Below are positions 44,056 through 54,294 of a stretch of DNA of 64,000 nt, one piece after another. Under the pieces are notes generated by a model. It did no database searches. It saw only the letters and a program-made list of their open reading frames with translations, and was not told the origin of the DNA. Location of the stretch: positions 372,001 through 436,000 of the forward strand of contig JADJBE010000026.1 of the NCBI GenBank assembly GCA_016703895.1, written 5' to 3'. This DNA is from Pseudomonadota bacterium (GTDB taxonomy: Bacteria > Pseudomonadota > Gammaproteobacteria > Steroidobacterales > Steroidobacteraceae). The position numbers and the translations under genes were made by a program. Position 1 is the first letter of the stretch. Each line of letters starts with the position of its first letter.

Positions 44056-45444
44056 TCAGCTGGCGGGGCGGAGTCGAATCTCGATACGGTTGTTAGCAGT
44101 GGCAACCTTGTTCCATTGTCCGGCAGTCATTTGCTCGTCGACAACGGGATAGGTGGCCTCCAATGAACGCAGGTCGCCACTGATAACGCGCACATCGACC
44201 GCGCCAGCCGAACTCTTGCGGTACTCGGCGGCCAGGTTGGCGAACGCCATCGACTGACGTGCGGCCGGCGACAGCGCGTCATAGGGCGGGTTGCCGATCA
44301 GATCACACTTGGCTTGCGCGGTGGATTCTGCCGCCAGCTTATAGCCGTCGGTGCTGGAGCCGGCGAGACAAAAGCGGCCCGCATAGGTGGTCACTTCGAT
44401 GACGCCATTGAAGTCGCTGGCCGCCAGCCGTGCGAGCAGTGTGCGCATACCATCGATCCGCGCGCCGGCCAGGGGTACTTCGCCAAATGGCACAAACTCT
44501 GTGATCGGCGTAAGCGACGCGCCCACGCCGGCGGCAGGATCTTCGGGACTTGCCTCACTTGCCACAGCGCCTTCCGGCACCGGTGCAGGCACAGCCTCAG
44601 CGGCCCGCTCCGCCTGCACCAGTGCGAGGCGAGTCTCCAACTCCCCGCGCACGGTGCTTTCCTGACGCCACAACCAGCCGAGCAACAGAGCCGTCGCCAG
44701 CGCGAGGCTGGCCGCGATCCAGCCGAGCGGATTGGTACGTGGACGCGGCGGCTCGGGCGGCGGCGGCAACGACGCGCGGACTGCTGCGACCAGCCGCTCC
44801 GCCTCGGCATCCGAGCTTGCGGCAATCGAGCGCCGCATGTCCGCCAACTCGGCGCGAATCGTGTTTTCGATCAGGGCGCGTATCTCGGGACCGAATGGGG
44901 ACAATGGCGTGTACGGGGGATGCTCCGCAGCGACCAAGGCGGCAAGCTCGGAGGTCTTGCCGGACTCCTCAGTAAGCTGATCTGTCGCGTGCTGCGGCGA
45001 GTCTCCGGCCTCGTCAGCCGGCGCCACCACCGTAAAGGGCGTAAACGCACTACCCTCGCCGGTGCGCCGATCCGCGACTAACTTGAGGTCGTACAGCACC
45101 TTGGATACGTCCGTGGGTTTGATTTGCTTTGGCAACACACCAATCGCGCCCAGCGCGCGTGCTTGCCCAAGATACAGCTCACCTTCCTGCGAGGTGTACA
45201 TCATGATCGGGATGGTTGCGGTCTGCGGGTTGTTCTTGATCGTTTGCACCGCCTGAAAACCGTCCATGCCCGGCATCAGGTGGTCCATAAAGATGACGTC
45301 GGGCCGCTCGCGCGTCAGAAAGTCGATCGCCTGTTCGGCAGATTCCGCCGTGTCGACCTCGATGTCGTAACGCTCGAGCATCCGCGCCAAAAAGGCGCGG
45401 GCCGACTTTGAATCGTCCACGACGAGTGCGCGCTTCGCGGACAT
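44056..45444 (-). CDS. Membrane-bound response regulator with periplasmic OmpA-like domain
   Basis: A 462-residue protein with an unusual domain order. Residues 1-120 are a receiver domain: VVDDSKSARAFLARML, phospho-acceptor Asp in DVIFMDHLMPGMDG, and the conserved Lys in GVLPKQIKPTD. A linker of about 110 residues leads to a transmembrane helix near 237-257 (GWIAASLALATALLLGWLW). The remaining part, from ~320, ends as an OmpA-like fold (FVPFGEVPLAGARIDGMRTL at its start, NNRIEIRL at its end). It begins at an ATG with GGGAGG upstream. No histidine kinase is adjacent. It probably links cytoplasmic phosphorylation to a cell-wall position. Confidence 0.75.
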   Translation of the reverse strand: MSAKRALVVDDSKSARAFLARMLERYDIEVDTAESAEQAIDFLTRERPDVIFMDHLMPGMDGFQAVQTIKNNPQTATIPIMMYTSQEGELYLGQARALGAIGVLPKQIKPTDVSKVLYDLKLVADRRTGEGSAFTPFTVVAPADEAGDSPQHATDQLTEESGKTSELAALVAAEHPPYTPLSPFGPEIRALIENTIRAELADMRRSIAASSDAEAERLVAAVRASLPPPPEPPRPRTNPLGWIAASLALATALLLGWLWRQESTVRGELETRLALVQAERAAEAVPAPVPEGAVASEASPEDPAAGVGASLTPITEFVPFGEVPLAGARIDGMRTLLARLAASDFNGVIEVTTYAGRFCLAGSSTDGYKLAAESTAQAKCDLIGNPPYDALSPAARQSMAFANLAAEYRKSSAGAVDVRVISGDLRSLEATYPVVDEQMTAGQWNKVATANNRIEIRLRPAS

Positions 45445-45530
45445 GTGTCCTCCCACCGACAGATGTGGCAGTTTAGCGCAGACGCCTTGGCGGTGACATC
45501 TTGGCGGTGACATATAGATACAATGTCAGG

Positions 45531-47645
45531 ATGCAATCCGCCCGAGGCCATGACCTGCCCATCGCGTTGCGCGCGGCGCTATGTCATGCCCGCGGTGCGG
45601 CATTGGCACTGCTGCTCACGTTGGTGACGCTGCCGGCCGCCGCAATCGATGCAATCGTGCTGGAAGTGGGCGAGATCGAGAGCGGCACGGTCCGCGTGCT
45701 CAATAGTCGCGTTCGCCTCGATCTGCTCAGCGACACCCAGACACGGGTAACCGCGAGTGCGGACATGGTCTCTGCGCCAGCGCCAATCGGCAAGCTGACT
45801 GCAGTACAAGTCCGGTGCGACGCCCCGACCATTGCGGAACCGCGATTCGGTTGTCGGGACGGGCGCATCGCGGCGCGCGGTGGTCCGACGGGCCGGGTTG
45901 CAGCCCGCGTGAACGGCGAATTTCAGAGTGATACCGGCGCGGCCTTTGTGAACGGCTCTGGCCTGGTCGTGGCTGGAGCGACGCTCGATTGGCGTGCGCA
46001 GCAAGGCAAGAATGGCTGGCAAGTCTCCGGCAACGCGCTGGGCGGCGATCTCGTTGCATTGCGCAAGTTCGCTGCGCGCTGGCTCGAGCTGCCAGCTGAT
46101 TTCACGGTGGAAGGTGGCGCTGCAGCGCAATTTTCGGCACGCGGTACCGATTCGCTGCGCGCAGCCGAGCTCACGGCGACCCTGAGCAATATCAATTTCA
46201 CCGATGCTGACGGCAGCAATGTCGGCGAAGCACTGGCGGCGCAGTTGACCGCCAACTTCAAGCCGAGCGCGAGCGGTGGCGATATCGAGATGGGTTTGCA
46301 GAGCAGCCAAGGACAGGCGTTGCTCGGACCAGTACTGCTCGATCCAGGCGTCAATCCCCTTACATTGACGGCCCATGGAACGCTGCTCGACAAGCAGCTG
46401 ACCATTACGCAGCTGAACGTGTCGATGCGCGATCTGTTAGTAGCCAGCGGTACGGCTGAGATCTCGTTCGCGGGGCCGGTGCCGCGGGCGGATGCCAGGC
46501 TTGGGATCGAGGAGCTGCGCTTTCCCGCCGCCTACACCAGCTTGCTGCAGATCGCACTGGCGGCAACGGATTTTGGTGACCTCACAACCTCCGGCGCGGT
46601 ACGCGGCTCCGCCGTCATCACTGACAACGCAGCACGCGCACTAACGCTGCAATTGGCCGACGTGGCTCTCATCGATCGCAAGGGCAAACTGCGGATCAAT
46701 GACATAGCCGGGTTGGTCCAATGGCGTGATTCAGCCGCGACAGCACCCGAATCGACCTTGCGTTGGAGCAGTGGCGGCGCCTACGGGCTGTCGGGCGGCG
46801 CGGCGGAGATCCGGTTCCGCACCTACGCTAACAATTTTGCCCTGACGCAGCCGGCACGTCTGCCCGTGTTTGACGGTGCCGTAGCAATCGAGAGCTTCGC
46901 GCTCGGCAAGCTTGGCAGCGACGATCTCGAGATCGACTTTGAGGCTGAGATCGAGCCGATCAGTATGCCGCTCATTTGCGAGGCGTTCGGCTGGCCTAGC
47001 TTCGCCGGCACCTTGTCCGGCCGGGTACCCGCGCTCACGTTCCGCGACGGCGAGCTGCGAGTAGGCGGCGACGTCGAAGCCGTGGTTTTTGCTGGCAAAG
47101 TGGTTGGCAGCAATCTGCGGCTGCAGGATCCGTTTGGCCGCTGGCCGCGGTTGTTCGCCGACGTCCGCGCCCGCGATCTAGACCTGGCAGCAGTTACCAA
47201 CACCTTTGCCTTCGGCAGTATCACCGGCAGACTCGAAGCCGATGTACTCGGGCTCGAGTTGTTTGCCTGGTCGCCGGTTGCCTTTGACGCACGGCTTGCA
47301 ACGCCGACCGGGGACCGCTCCAAGAAACGTATCAGCGCCAAAGCGGTCGGCAACCTGTCGAATATCGGCGGCGGCGGCGGCGGCGTGATCGCGGCACTGC
47401 AGTCGGGCTTTCTGCGCTTTTTTGACGACTTCGGCTATAGCAAACTGGGCCTCAAGTGCCAGCTACGGGACGGCGTCTGCCTGATGTCCGGCATCGAGCC
47501 CGCACGCAATGGCGGCTACTACATCGTCAAAGGTAGCGGTATTCCGCGGATCGACATCATCGGCAACGCGGGCCGGGTGGACTGGCCGCGACTTGTGTCA
47601 CAGATATCGGCGGGTATCGAGGCCGAGAGCGTAGAAGTGCGCTAA
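45531..47645 (+). CDS. ydbH: YdbH-family intermembrane transport protein
   Basis: A 704-residue protein with an N-terminal membrane anchor or signal (AALALLLTLVTLPAAA), followed by long stretches of beta structure as in AsmA-like/YdbH bridges. The C-terminal region (GFLRFFDDFGYSKLGLKCQL, GGYYIVKGSGIPRIDIIGNA) is the conserved YdbH end. In E. coli, YdbH spans the periplasm with the outer-membrane lipoprotein YnbE and supports lipid transport; here a YnbE-YdbL fusion follows 111 bases later. The start is an ATG with only a weak CAGG before it. The alternative start at 45501 adds ten residues. Confidence 0.8.
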   Translation: MQSARGHDLPIALRAALCHARGAALALLLTLVTLPAAAIDAIVLEVGEIESGTVRVLNSRVRLDLLSDTQTRVTASADMVSAPAPIGKLTAVQVRCDAPTIAEPRFGCRDGRIAARGGPTGRVAARVNGEFQSDTGAAFVNGSGLVVAGATLDWRAQQGKNGWQVSGNALGGDLVALRKFAARWLELPADFTVEGGAAAQFSARGTDSLRAAELTATLSNINFTDADGSNVGEALAAQLTANFKPSASGGDIEMGLQSSQGQALLGPVLLDPGVNPLTLTAHGTLLDKQLTITQLNVSMRDLLVASGTAEISFAGPVPRADARLGIEELRFPAAYTSLLQIALAATDFGDLTTSGAVRGSAVITDNAARALTLQLADVALIDRKGKLRINDIAGLVQWRDSAATAPESTLRWSSGGAYGLSGGAAEIRFRTYANNFALTQPARLPVFDGAVAIESFALGKLGSDDLEIDFEAEIEPISMPLICEAFGWPSFAGTLSGRVPALTFRDGELRVGGDVEAVVFAGKVVGSNLRLQDPFGRWPRLFADVRARDLDLAAVTNTFAFGSITGRLEADVLGLELFAWSPVAFDARLATPTGDRSKKRISAKAVGNLSNIGGGGGGVIAALQSGFLRFFDDFGYSKLGLKCQLRDGVCLMSGIEPARNGGYYIVKGSGIPRIDIIGNAGRVDWPRLVSQISAGIEAESVEVR

Positions 47646-47756
47646 CGGCGCAGGTAGACTGTCATTCAGGCCGCGTTCAGCGCTGCCTGCAACAATGTTA
47701 GCGTGCTTGATTCGCGCCAGTTCCGTAGATCAGGCAGCAACTTAAGGAGAATACGA

Positions 47757-48392
47757 ATGCGTCGGGTATTACCGTTCAATCTGGCTTTGGCGAGCATGTT
47801 TCTCGCTGCCTGCGTCACCATCAATGTGTATTTCCCGGCAGCGGCCGCAGAGAAAGCCGCGGACCGTGTCATCGAAAACGTGACTGGGGCGGGAACGACC
47901 GCAGCACCCACAACGCCGCCGCAGTCCTTCGTTCCCGCGGAAACTGGCGCGCCGCAGTTTACGGAGCCAAACGCCCTTGTGGTTGCCTTGAGCACGGTAC
48001 TGAACGCCGTAATACCAGCGGCGCAGGCGCAGGCTGCACCGAACATCGACATCGATACGCCGCCGTCGAATGCCATCCAGGCGTCGATGAAGGCCCGGTT
48101 CGAACAGCTCCGTCCTTACTTTGTTAGCGGCGCGGTCGGCTTCACTAACAACGGCCTGATCGAGCTTCGGGACGCCAGTGTCGTGCCGCTGGCGGAACGC
48201 GCCACGGCCAAGCGCCTGGTCGCCGAGGACAATACGGACCGCGATGCCTTGTACGCTGAGATCGCACGGGCAAACAACCATCCGGAATGGGAAGACGACA
48301 TCCGCAAGACGTTTGCACGGCGCTGGATCGAGCGCGGTGCGCAGCCTGGTTGGTACTTCCAGACAGCTGACGGCGCCTGGCAGCAAAAGTGA
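47757..48392 (+). CDS. YnbE-YdbL fusion lipoprotein
   Basis: A 211-residue lipoprotein starting eight bases after AAGGAGA. The signal ends in FLAAC, followed by VTINVYFPAAAAEKAADRVI, which is the diagnostic YnbE sequence. After an Ala/Pro linker of ~60 residues comes a DUF1318/YdbL domain: ARFEQLRPYFVSGAVGFTNN, ATAKRLVAEDNTDRDALYAE and RWIERGAQPGWYFQ. In E. coli ynbE and ydbL are separate genes; the fusion would tether the YdbL regulator to its lipoprotein partner. It is encoded just after ydbH. Confidence 0.88.
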   Translation: MRRVLPFNLALASMFLAACVTINVYFPAAAAEKAADRVIENVTGAGTTAAPTTPPQSFVPAETGAPQFTEPNALVVALSTVLNAVIPAAQAQAAPNIDIDTPPSNAIQASMKARFEQLRPYFVSGAVGFTNNGLIELRDASVVPLAERATAKRLVAEDNTDRDALYAEIARANNHPEWEDDIRKTFARRWIERGAQPGWYFQTADGAWQQK

Positions 48393-48601
48393 TCCGTCTG
48401 GCGATGTCGGGCATTGCAGCCATTCTGCTGACCGGCTGTGGCCTCGCCGAGACCACAGCCGGCGCCGCTTCCGGTGTGGCGGCCGCTGCCGATCAGGCGC
48501 GGCAGGCCCAGCAACAGATCGAGCAGGTCCAGCAAAGCATCGACGAGGCGCAGCGAGCAGCGGCGGCGGTTCGCGCCGAGGCCGAAGCAGCTAGTCAGTA
48601 G
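48389..48601 (+). CDS. Short coiled-coil lipoprotein
   Basis: A 70-residue protein beginning with a GTG that overlaps the previous stop (GTGA). The signal ends in LLTGC, giving a lipidated Cys at residue 17, followed by a Gln/Ala-rich helix (QARQAQQQIEQVQQSIDEAQ) suited to a coiled coil, as in Lpp-like proteins. It is translationally coupled to the YnbE-YdbL fusion, so it probably belongs to the same envelope system. No family name can be given. Confidence 0.7.
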   Translation: MIRLAMSGIAAILLTGCGLAETTAGAASGVAAAADQARQAQQQIEQVQQSIDEAQRAAAAVRAEAEAASQ

Positions 48602-48616
48602 GACTCGTCACTAGGC

Positions 48617-49288
48617 TCATTCGTTCAATTGGGGCTCGATCAGGGCTGGCCCATCGCTACGTGGCGAGTTTACCTGTCGACTGACAGGATAGTGCGCCAA
48701 CGGAGTCTCGACCGGCTCACTCAAGAGCGCTGCCAGGACGCTGCTCGTGGTAGCGGCATCCAACCACACGTCGATCTGTGCCTGCGTCAGTACGCGCGGC
48801 ATTCGATCATGAATGGACGCCACCGTCGCGGTCGCGCTCACGGTGAGCATCGCACATGACTCAAGCGGCGCGTCACCGCCTTCTTGCCAGCTTTCCCACA
48901 AACCCGCCATGGCGAATGGCTGTCGGTCCGCTGCGTAAATGAAGTACGGTTGTTTGCCAGTGGTCGTGGCACGCCACTCATAGTAGCCGTCAGCCAAGAC
49001 AATACAGCGCCGCTTGCGGAAGGCAGCCCGGAATGCGGGTTTTTCCGCCACGGTCTCGGCACGCGCATTAATCATCCGTGCGCCAATCGATTTTTCTTTG
49101 GCCCAGAATGGCACCAGACCCCAGTAGAGCAACGCCAGCTCATGAGCACCGTTGTTGTTGGTGCGTACGACGGGAACGTGTTGAGTCGGGCAGATGTTAT
49201 AGCGCGGTGCGAAGGAAGCCACGACAGCGACACCGAACAGGCGCGTAATTGCCTCTTGCGGCGAGTAGAACGCGTAGCGGCCGCACAT
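48617..49288 (-). CDS. yedK: SOS response-associated protein YedK (HMCES family)
   Basis: A 223-residue enzyme that crosslinks to abasic sites in single-stranded DNA through its N-terminal Cys. The catalytic Cys 2 (MCGRYAFYS), NARAETV, ADGYYEW with the conserved Glu, and IHDRMP with the His are all present. It is convergent with the short lipoprotein gene, ending 15 bases away, and starts seven bases before the ABC permease stop. It acts in replication-coupled DNA repair in the cytosol. Confidence 0.95.
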   Translation of the reverse strand: MCGRYAFYSPQEAITRLFGVAVVASFAPRYNICPTQHVPVVRTNNNGAHELALLYWGLVPFWAKEKSIGARMINARAETVAEKPAFRAAFRKRRCIVLADGYYEWRATTTGKQPYFIYAADRQPFAMAGLWESWQEGGDAPLESCAMLTVSATATVASIHDRMPRVLTQAQIDVWLDAATTSSVLAALLSEPVETPLAHYPVSRQVNSPRSDGPALIEPQLNE

Positions 49289-49294
49289 ACGTGC

Positions 49295-50088
49295 TTACTC
49301 GCGCATGCCCGTGCCGCGGTTCATCAGCCAGACAGCCAGTGCAAACAACCCCACTGCAGCGCCCGACATGATCGTGAACGCAAGCACTACATCGACGTCT
49401 GACACGCCCAGAAAGCCGTAGCGAAAGGCGTTGACCATGTGCAGGATGGGGTTGGCATAGGAGACATGCTGCGCCCATTGCGGCAGCAACGAAACCGAAT
49501 AGAAAACACCGCCAAAGTAAGTGAGCGGTGTCAGCACGAAGATCGGAACCAAGTTCACTTGATCGAAATTCTTGGCGAATACCGCATTGATGAAACCACC
49601 CAATGCGAAAACCACCGCGGTGAGCACGACCGCGGCAATGATCACTAGCACATGATGCACAGCCAGATGGGTGAAGAACAACGCAACCGCAGTCACCACG
49701 GCCCCAACAAATAGCCCGCGCAGTACCCCGCCGCCTACATAGCCGGCCACGATCACCCAGTTCGGCAGCGGCGACACCAACATCTCCTCGACATACTTGC
49801 CAAATTTGGCGCCAAAGAAAGACGACACGACGTTGGCGTAACTGTTAGTAATCACGGCCATCATGATCAGACCCGGCGCGATGTACTGCATGTAGTCGAA
49901 GCCGTCCATCGGCCCGACTCGCTTGCCGATGAGATTGCCGAAAATGATAAAATAGAGCGCTGAGGTGATCGCCGAGGGTACGATCGTCTGCGTCCAGATC
50001 CGCATGATCCTGCCGAGCTCGCGAATGATGATCGTCTTGAAGCCGATCCAGCGCGCCGCGCGGATCGCCGCCGGAATCGCCGCTGTAT

Positions 50089-50092
<4 letters not shown>
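49295..50092 (-). CDS. ABC-2 type transporter permease (YadH-like)
   Basis: A 265-residue inner-membrane permease with six helices. GFKTIIIRELGRIMRIWTQT at the start and YVEEMLVSPLPNWVIVAGYV are typical of the YadH family; FALGGFINAVFAKNFDQVNL is also conserved. It overlaps the ATPase gene by four bases (ATGA), so the pair was translationally coupled. With the ATPase broken, export by this system is doubtful. Confidence 0.9.
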
Positions 50093-50957
<865 letters not shown>

Positions 50958-51002
50958 GCGGTCGACATTATCGCAGGCCCGGCGGCTCGCTGGAAGCAGC
51001 CA

Positions 51003-51881
51003 CTAACCGAGCGAGCGGCGCAGATCTTCGATTTCGACCTCGGCCTCGTGCATCACGGCCGTCGCCTGTTCGAGCGACAATTGCATCCGCTTGAAAATCC
51101 GGATTTTGTCGAACACCGAGTCGAGCGGCTGCGCGCTGCGACCCAAGCCAACCAATAGATAGCTGGCCGTCATCACATCGATCAGATCGGCCGGGCCCTC
51201 ATGGGTCCTGGCGAGTGTCTGGTAGCTCACGATCGCATCGACTATCTCAGGACTGATTTCCCAGCTCGCGAGGACCCTGCGACCCAAAACCGGCTGCCAT
51301 TCACGCACGATCGCTCGCCATTGCGTCGCGTCCTGCAATACTTGTGGCGACTGCGTCGCCCGTGTCAGCACGGACAATTCACCGATGCCGTGCAGCAAGC
51401 CCCCAAGGAAGGCGTGGTCCGGCGGCACGGCAGTGAAACGCTGTGCGATCACATGGCCCGTGGCGGCCATCCAGGCGCTGCGCTCCCAGATCAACTTGAG
51501 CGGTGCGCGGATTTCGAGTAGTGATTCCGCCTCGACCAGGCGTTTGAGTCCTGCCGCGATCACAGCACTGCGCGTCAGGTCGAAGCCGATCCGCGTAACC
51601 GCGGTGCTCAGATCGACAATCCGCTTACTACCACCGTTGCACGCGACCGAATTGGCCAGCTGTAGCACTCGGCCGGTCAAAACAGGGTCGAAGCTCAATA
51701 CCTTGAGCACTTCCTCCAGCGCAATCTCGGTTTCGCCCAGCAATGACTGCAGGCGCAGTGCGCTTTGCGGGAAACACGGTAGCGTGAGGTCATCGGCGCT
51801 ACGCGCGTTGCGCAGGCCCTCTGTGAACGCTACTACATCCTGCACTGCGATTGCGGCTACCGCCGATTGTTCGGCTTTCAT
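51003..51881 (-). CDS. HDOD-domain signalling protein 3
   Basis: A 292-residue cytosolic protein, the last of three tandem paralogs. An HDOD domain covers most of the chain: LPCFPQSALRLQSLLGE, PVLTGRVLQLANSVACNGGS and ITRIGFDLTRSAVIAAGLKR, with HAFLGGLLHGIGELSVLTRA near the middle. HDOD proteins relate to HD phosphohydrolases but usually lack catalysis and act in signalling or motility. It ends in a helical tail. I use an internal ATG because a GTG 24 bases upstream overlaps the preceding gene. It is 13 bases after HDOD 2. Confidence 0.85.
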   Translation of the reverse strand: MKAEQSAVAAIAVQDVVAFTEGLRNARSADDLTLPCFPQSALRLQSLLGETEIALEEVLKVLSFDPVLTGRVLQLANSVACNGGSKRIVDLSTAVTRIGFDLTRSAVIAAGLKRLVEAESLLEIRAPLKLIWERSAWMAATGHVIAQRFTAVPPDHAFLGGLLHGIGELSVLTRATQSPQVLQDATQWRAIVREWQPVLGRRVLASWEISPEIVDAIVSYQTLARTHEGPADLIDVMTASYLLVGLGRSAQPLDSVFDKIRIFKRMQLSLEQATAVMHEAEVEIEDLRRSLG

Positions 51882-51894
51882 ATTGACGCACCGC

Positions 51895-52785
51895 TCAAGC
51901 GACACCGAGCGTCGCTTGTAGAGCCGCCACTTCCTCGGCGGATTCTTTCAGCACCTGCGTACACTGGTCCAGCTCGAGCTGCATTCGCTTCATCGGCTTC
52001 AGCAACGGCGCAGCACATTGGGCGATGTCATTCTCCCCGCTGAAATTCGCCAGCAGCGATGCCACGGCGAGCACATCGGTCAAGGTAATAACGCCACGCT
52101 GCTCACGCTCGGGATCTTCATGCTCGGACACGGCACTAACGATCGCATCCGGCAGGTTCCAGTTCTCCAGGATCGCCTTTGCCACGTTGGCGTGCCATTC
52201 GCGCACCAGCGACTGGTAGGCGAGCTGATCGGCAAACAACTCCGGATGCCGTACGGTTCGCGTAAGGATATAGACACGCCCAACGCAGCTGAGTAGTCCA
52301 GATAACAACGCAGCTTCGGCGTTGAGTGTGGTAAAGCGTTTGGCGATGACATGTGCGATGGAGGCGACAACGACACTGCGGCGCCAGAGTGCATCGAGCG
52401 GCTTGTCGAGAGTACGGAATTCCTTGGCGAGCTTTAGCTGGCCGACCGCATAGCTGAGGCCGGCCGAGCGAACGATATTGAAGCCGACGCGGGAGACAGC
52501 GGTGCGCAGATCAACGATTTTCGTGCCCGTCGTGTTGAGCGCAGCGGAATTCGCGAGCGTCATCAGGCGGGCCGCGAGCGCGGGTTCGCCGCCGATCATC
52601 TTGGCAATCGTCGCGTTGGCGACATTCTCGTCGGCGAGCGCGCGTTGCAGACGAGTCACGATTTCCGGCACCGACGGCAACTCAACCTTGCCCTGTGATA
52701 ACTCAGCGGCAAGCGAGCGGACAAAGGTGAACAACGCGGACTGTTGCGGCGCGCTGTCAGCTGGTGCGTATTGGGTGGCGGGCAT
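51895..52785 (-). CDS. HDOD-domain signalling protein 2
   Basis: A 296-residue paralog of its neighbours. Conserved segments: VELPSVPEIVTRLQRALADE, PALAARLMTLANSAALNTTG, RTAVSRVGFNIVRSAGLSYA and AALLSGLLSCVGRVYILTRT. The His-Asp pair of true HD enzymes is not kept. It starts at an ATG with GGAG nine bases upstream and lies four bases after HDOD 1. Divergence from its neighbours is enough to suggest old duplication. Confidence 0.85.
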   Translation of the reverse strand: MPATQYAPADSAPQQSALFTFVRSLAAELSQGKVELPSVPEIVTRLQRALADENVANATIAKMIGGEPALAARLMTLANSAALNTTGTKIVDLRTAVSRVGFNIVRSAGLSYAVGQLKLAKEFRTLDKPLDALWRRSVVVASIAHVIAKRFTTLNAEAALLSGLLSCVGRVYILTRTVRHPELFADQLAYQSLVREWHANVAKAILENWNLPDAIVSAVSEHEDPEREQRGVITLTDVLAVASLLANFSGENDIAQCAAPLLKPMKRMQLELDQCTQVLKESAEEVAALQATLGVA

Positions 52786-52789
52786 AGCT

Positions 52790-53680
52790 TTAGTCTCCGA
52801 GCGCCCGCTGCAGCGACTCGATCTGCTCGGCGGACTCCGCCATGACGGCGGTGCAGTTGGTGGCGTCGACTTGCAAGCGTTTCGCATCGACGGAATCGTA
52901 CAGTCCAAGTTCCAGCGAAATGGGATCCCCCGGCAGGGACTCGACCAGACGGGCGAGTGCGAGCACGTCAGTCAGCGTCGGTACTTCGCTACGCTCACGA
53001 TCGTCGTCCTCACATTCATGCACGGCGATGACGACGTCGTCCGCCATTTCCCAGTTCTCGAGCACGGCACGGGCAATATTGGCGTGCCAGCCTTCCATCA
53101 AACGACTCCTTGTCGCTGGGTCGTTGAGCAAGTCGGGAAAACGCGGCGTCTTGCTCAGGATGTACAGCTTGCCAACGCCCTGCAGCAGGCCTGCTAGCAT
53201 GGCGGCATCGGGATTGAGTTCAGTGAAGCGGCGCGCTAACACATAGGAAACCGCTGCAACGCGCGTACTGGATTGCCAAAGTTCTGCGAATGGCCGCTCG
53301 AGATTTTTGAAGCTCTCGGCACGGCGCAATTGCGACATGGCAAAGGCGATCGTGGCGCTGCGCGCCATGTTGAAGCCGATGCGCGCCATCGCGGCACGCA
53401 AATCCGTCACGCGCCTGCCGCCGGGACTGAGTGCGGCCGAATTGGCCAGTTGCAACAAGCGTGCGGCGAGCGCTGGCTCAGCGCTCAAGATCTTGACGAC
53501 CTGCTCGATCATCACATCATCGTTGGCCAGTGCTTTGCGTACCCGTAGGGCGATGTCGGGAAAGCTCGGCAGTTCAAGCTTGCCGCCAGTCAGATCCGCC
53601 GCCAGCTCCTGCACGAAGGCGAACTCGTCTTTAGCTGCCTGTGCAGCAGCAGAATCGTTATGTAATGCACTCGACATCAT
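52790..53680 (-). CDS. HDOD-domain signalling protein 1
   Basis: A 296-residue protein, first of the three tandem HDOD genes, with GAGGAG six bases before the start. Conserved segments: LELPSFPDIALRVRKALAND, PALAARLLQLANSAALSPGG, ARIGFNMARSATIAFAMSQL and AAMLAGLLQGVGKLYILSKT. It follows the flagellar genes after 79 bases, so it may be co-expressed with motility. Confidence 0.87.
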   Translation of the reverse strand: MMSSALHNDSAAAQAAKDEFAFVQELAADLTGGKLELPSFPDIALRVRKALANDDVMIEQVVKILSAEPALAARLLQLANSAALSPGGRRVTDLRAAMARIGFNMARSATIAFAMSQLRRAESFKNLERPFAELWQSSTRVAAVSYVLARRFTELNPDAAMLAGLLQGVGKLYILSKTPRFPDLLNDPATRSRLMEGWHANIARAVLENWEMADDVVIAVHECEDDDRERSEVPTLTDVLALARLVESLPGDPISLELGLYDSVDAKRLQVDATNCTAVMAESAEQIESLQRALGD

Positions 53681-53759
53681 CGGCTACTCCTCGACCTGTA
53701 TGGTCAATCGGCCAAATATGCGAGCACTTGATGAGCCAGGCTGCGATTTGCGAATCCGA

Positions 53760-54203
53760 TCACAGTGCATGGGGGACCGCCGGTTGGCGACCGTCGAGCG
53801 GCGGGCTGGCGCCATACAAACGACAGAGCAACTGTGCTTCTGCTCGACTCATGCCGCAGGCCCTGATCAACACGTCGGCTGGGGAGCCATTGCGCGCCTG
53901 TCGGATCGCGGCTTCATAGGGGTCAGCGCCCTGTTCATCCATCGCGGTGCGCTGCACGGCGATAACGCTCAGTGCGGCACTCAGTGCAGCGATGCGTTCC
54001 TGCAGGTCCGCGCCTTGCGATCGGATTGCCTCCTGCCGCTCGCCAGCTGCCTGGTGCATCGACCAAAAATCATGCCGCAGGTCAGCAAGAGCAGCGACCA
54101 ATGCCAGTAGCGCGACGACGATCGCGGCGCCGCGACCGCACCAAAGCAGTGTCTCCGGGCTGATTGCCGCGATTGAGTCGAGTGTCATTTGTAACAAGTC
54201 CAT
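53760..54203 (-). CDS. DUF2802 protein of the flagellar cluster
   Basis: A 147-residue protein with one N-terminal membrane helix (GAAIVVALLALVAALADL), a coiled segment and a C-terminal DUF2802 motif (ACGMSRAEAQLLCRLYG). In polarly flagellated gammaproteobacteria this gene accompanies motC/motD and chemotaxis genes. It follows motD by 91 bases. Function unknown. Confidence 0.78.
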   Translation of the reverse strand: MDLLQMTLDSIAAISPETLLWCGRGAAIVVALLALVAALADLRHDFWSMHQAAGERQEAIRSQGADLQERIAALSAALSVIAVQRTAMDEQGADPYEAAIRQARNGSPADVLIRACGMSRAEAQLLCRLYGASPPLDGRQPAVPHAL

Positions 54204-54294
54204 GGTGTCTCCGTCGACTCATGACCGTGGCGTCGGAAATCCGACATGTCACCGGGTGTGCTACCGTTAGTAGCAGGAACCGTGCCAATAGCGC

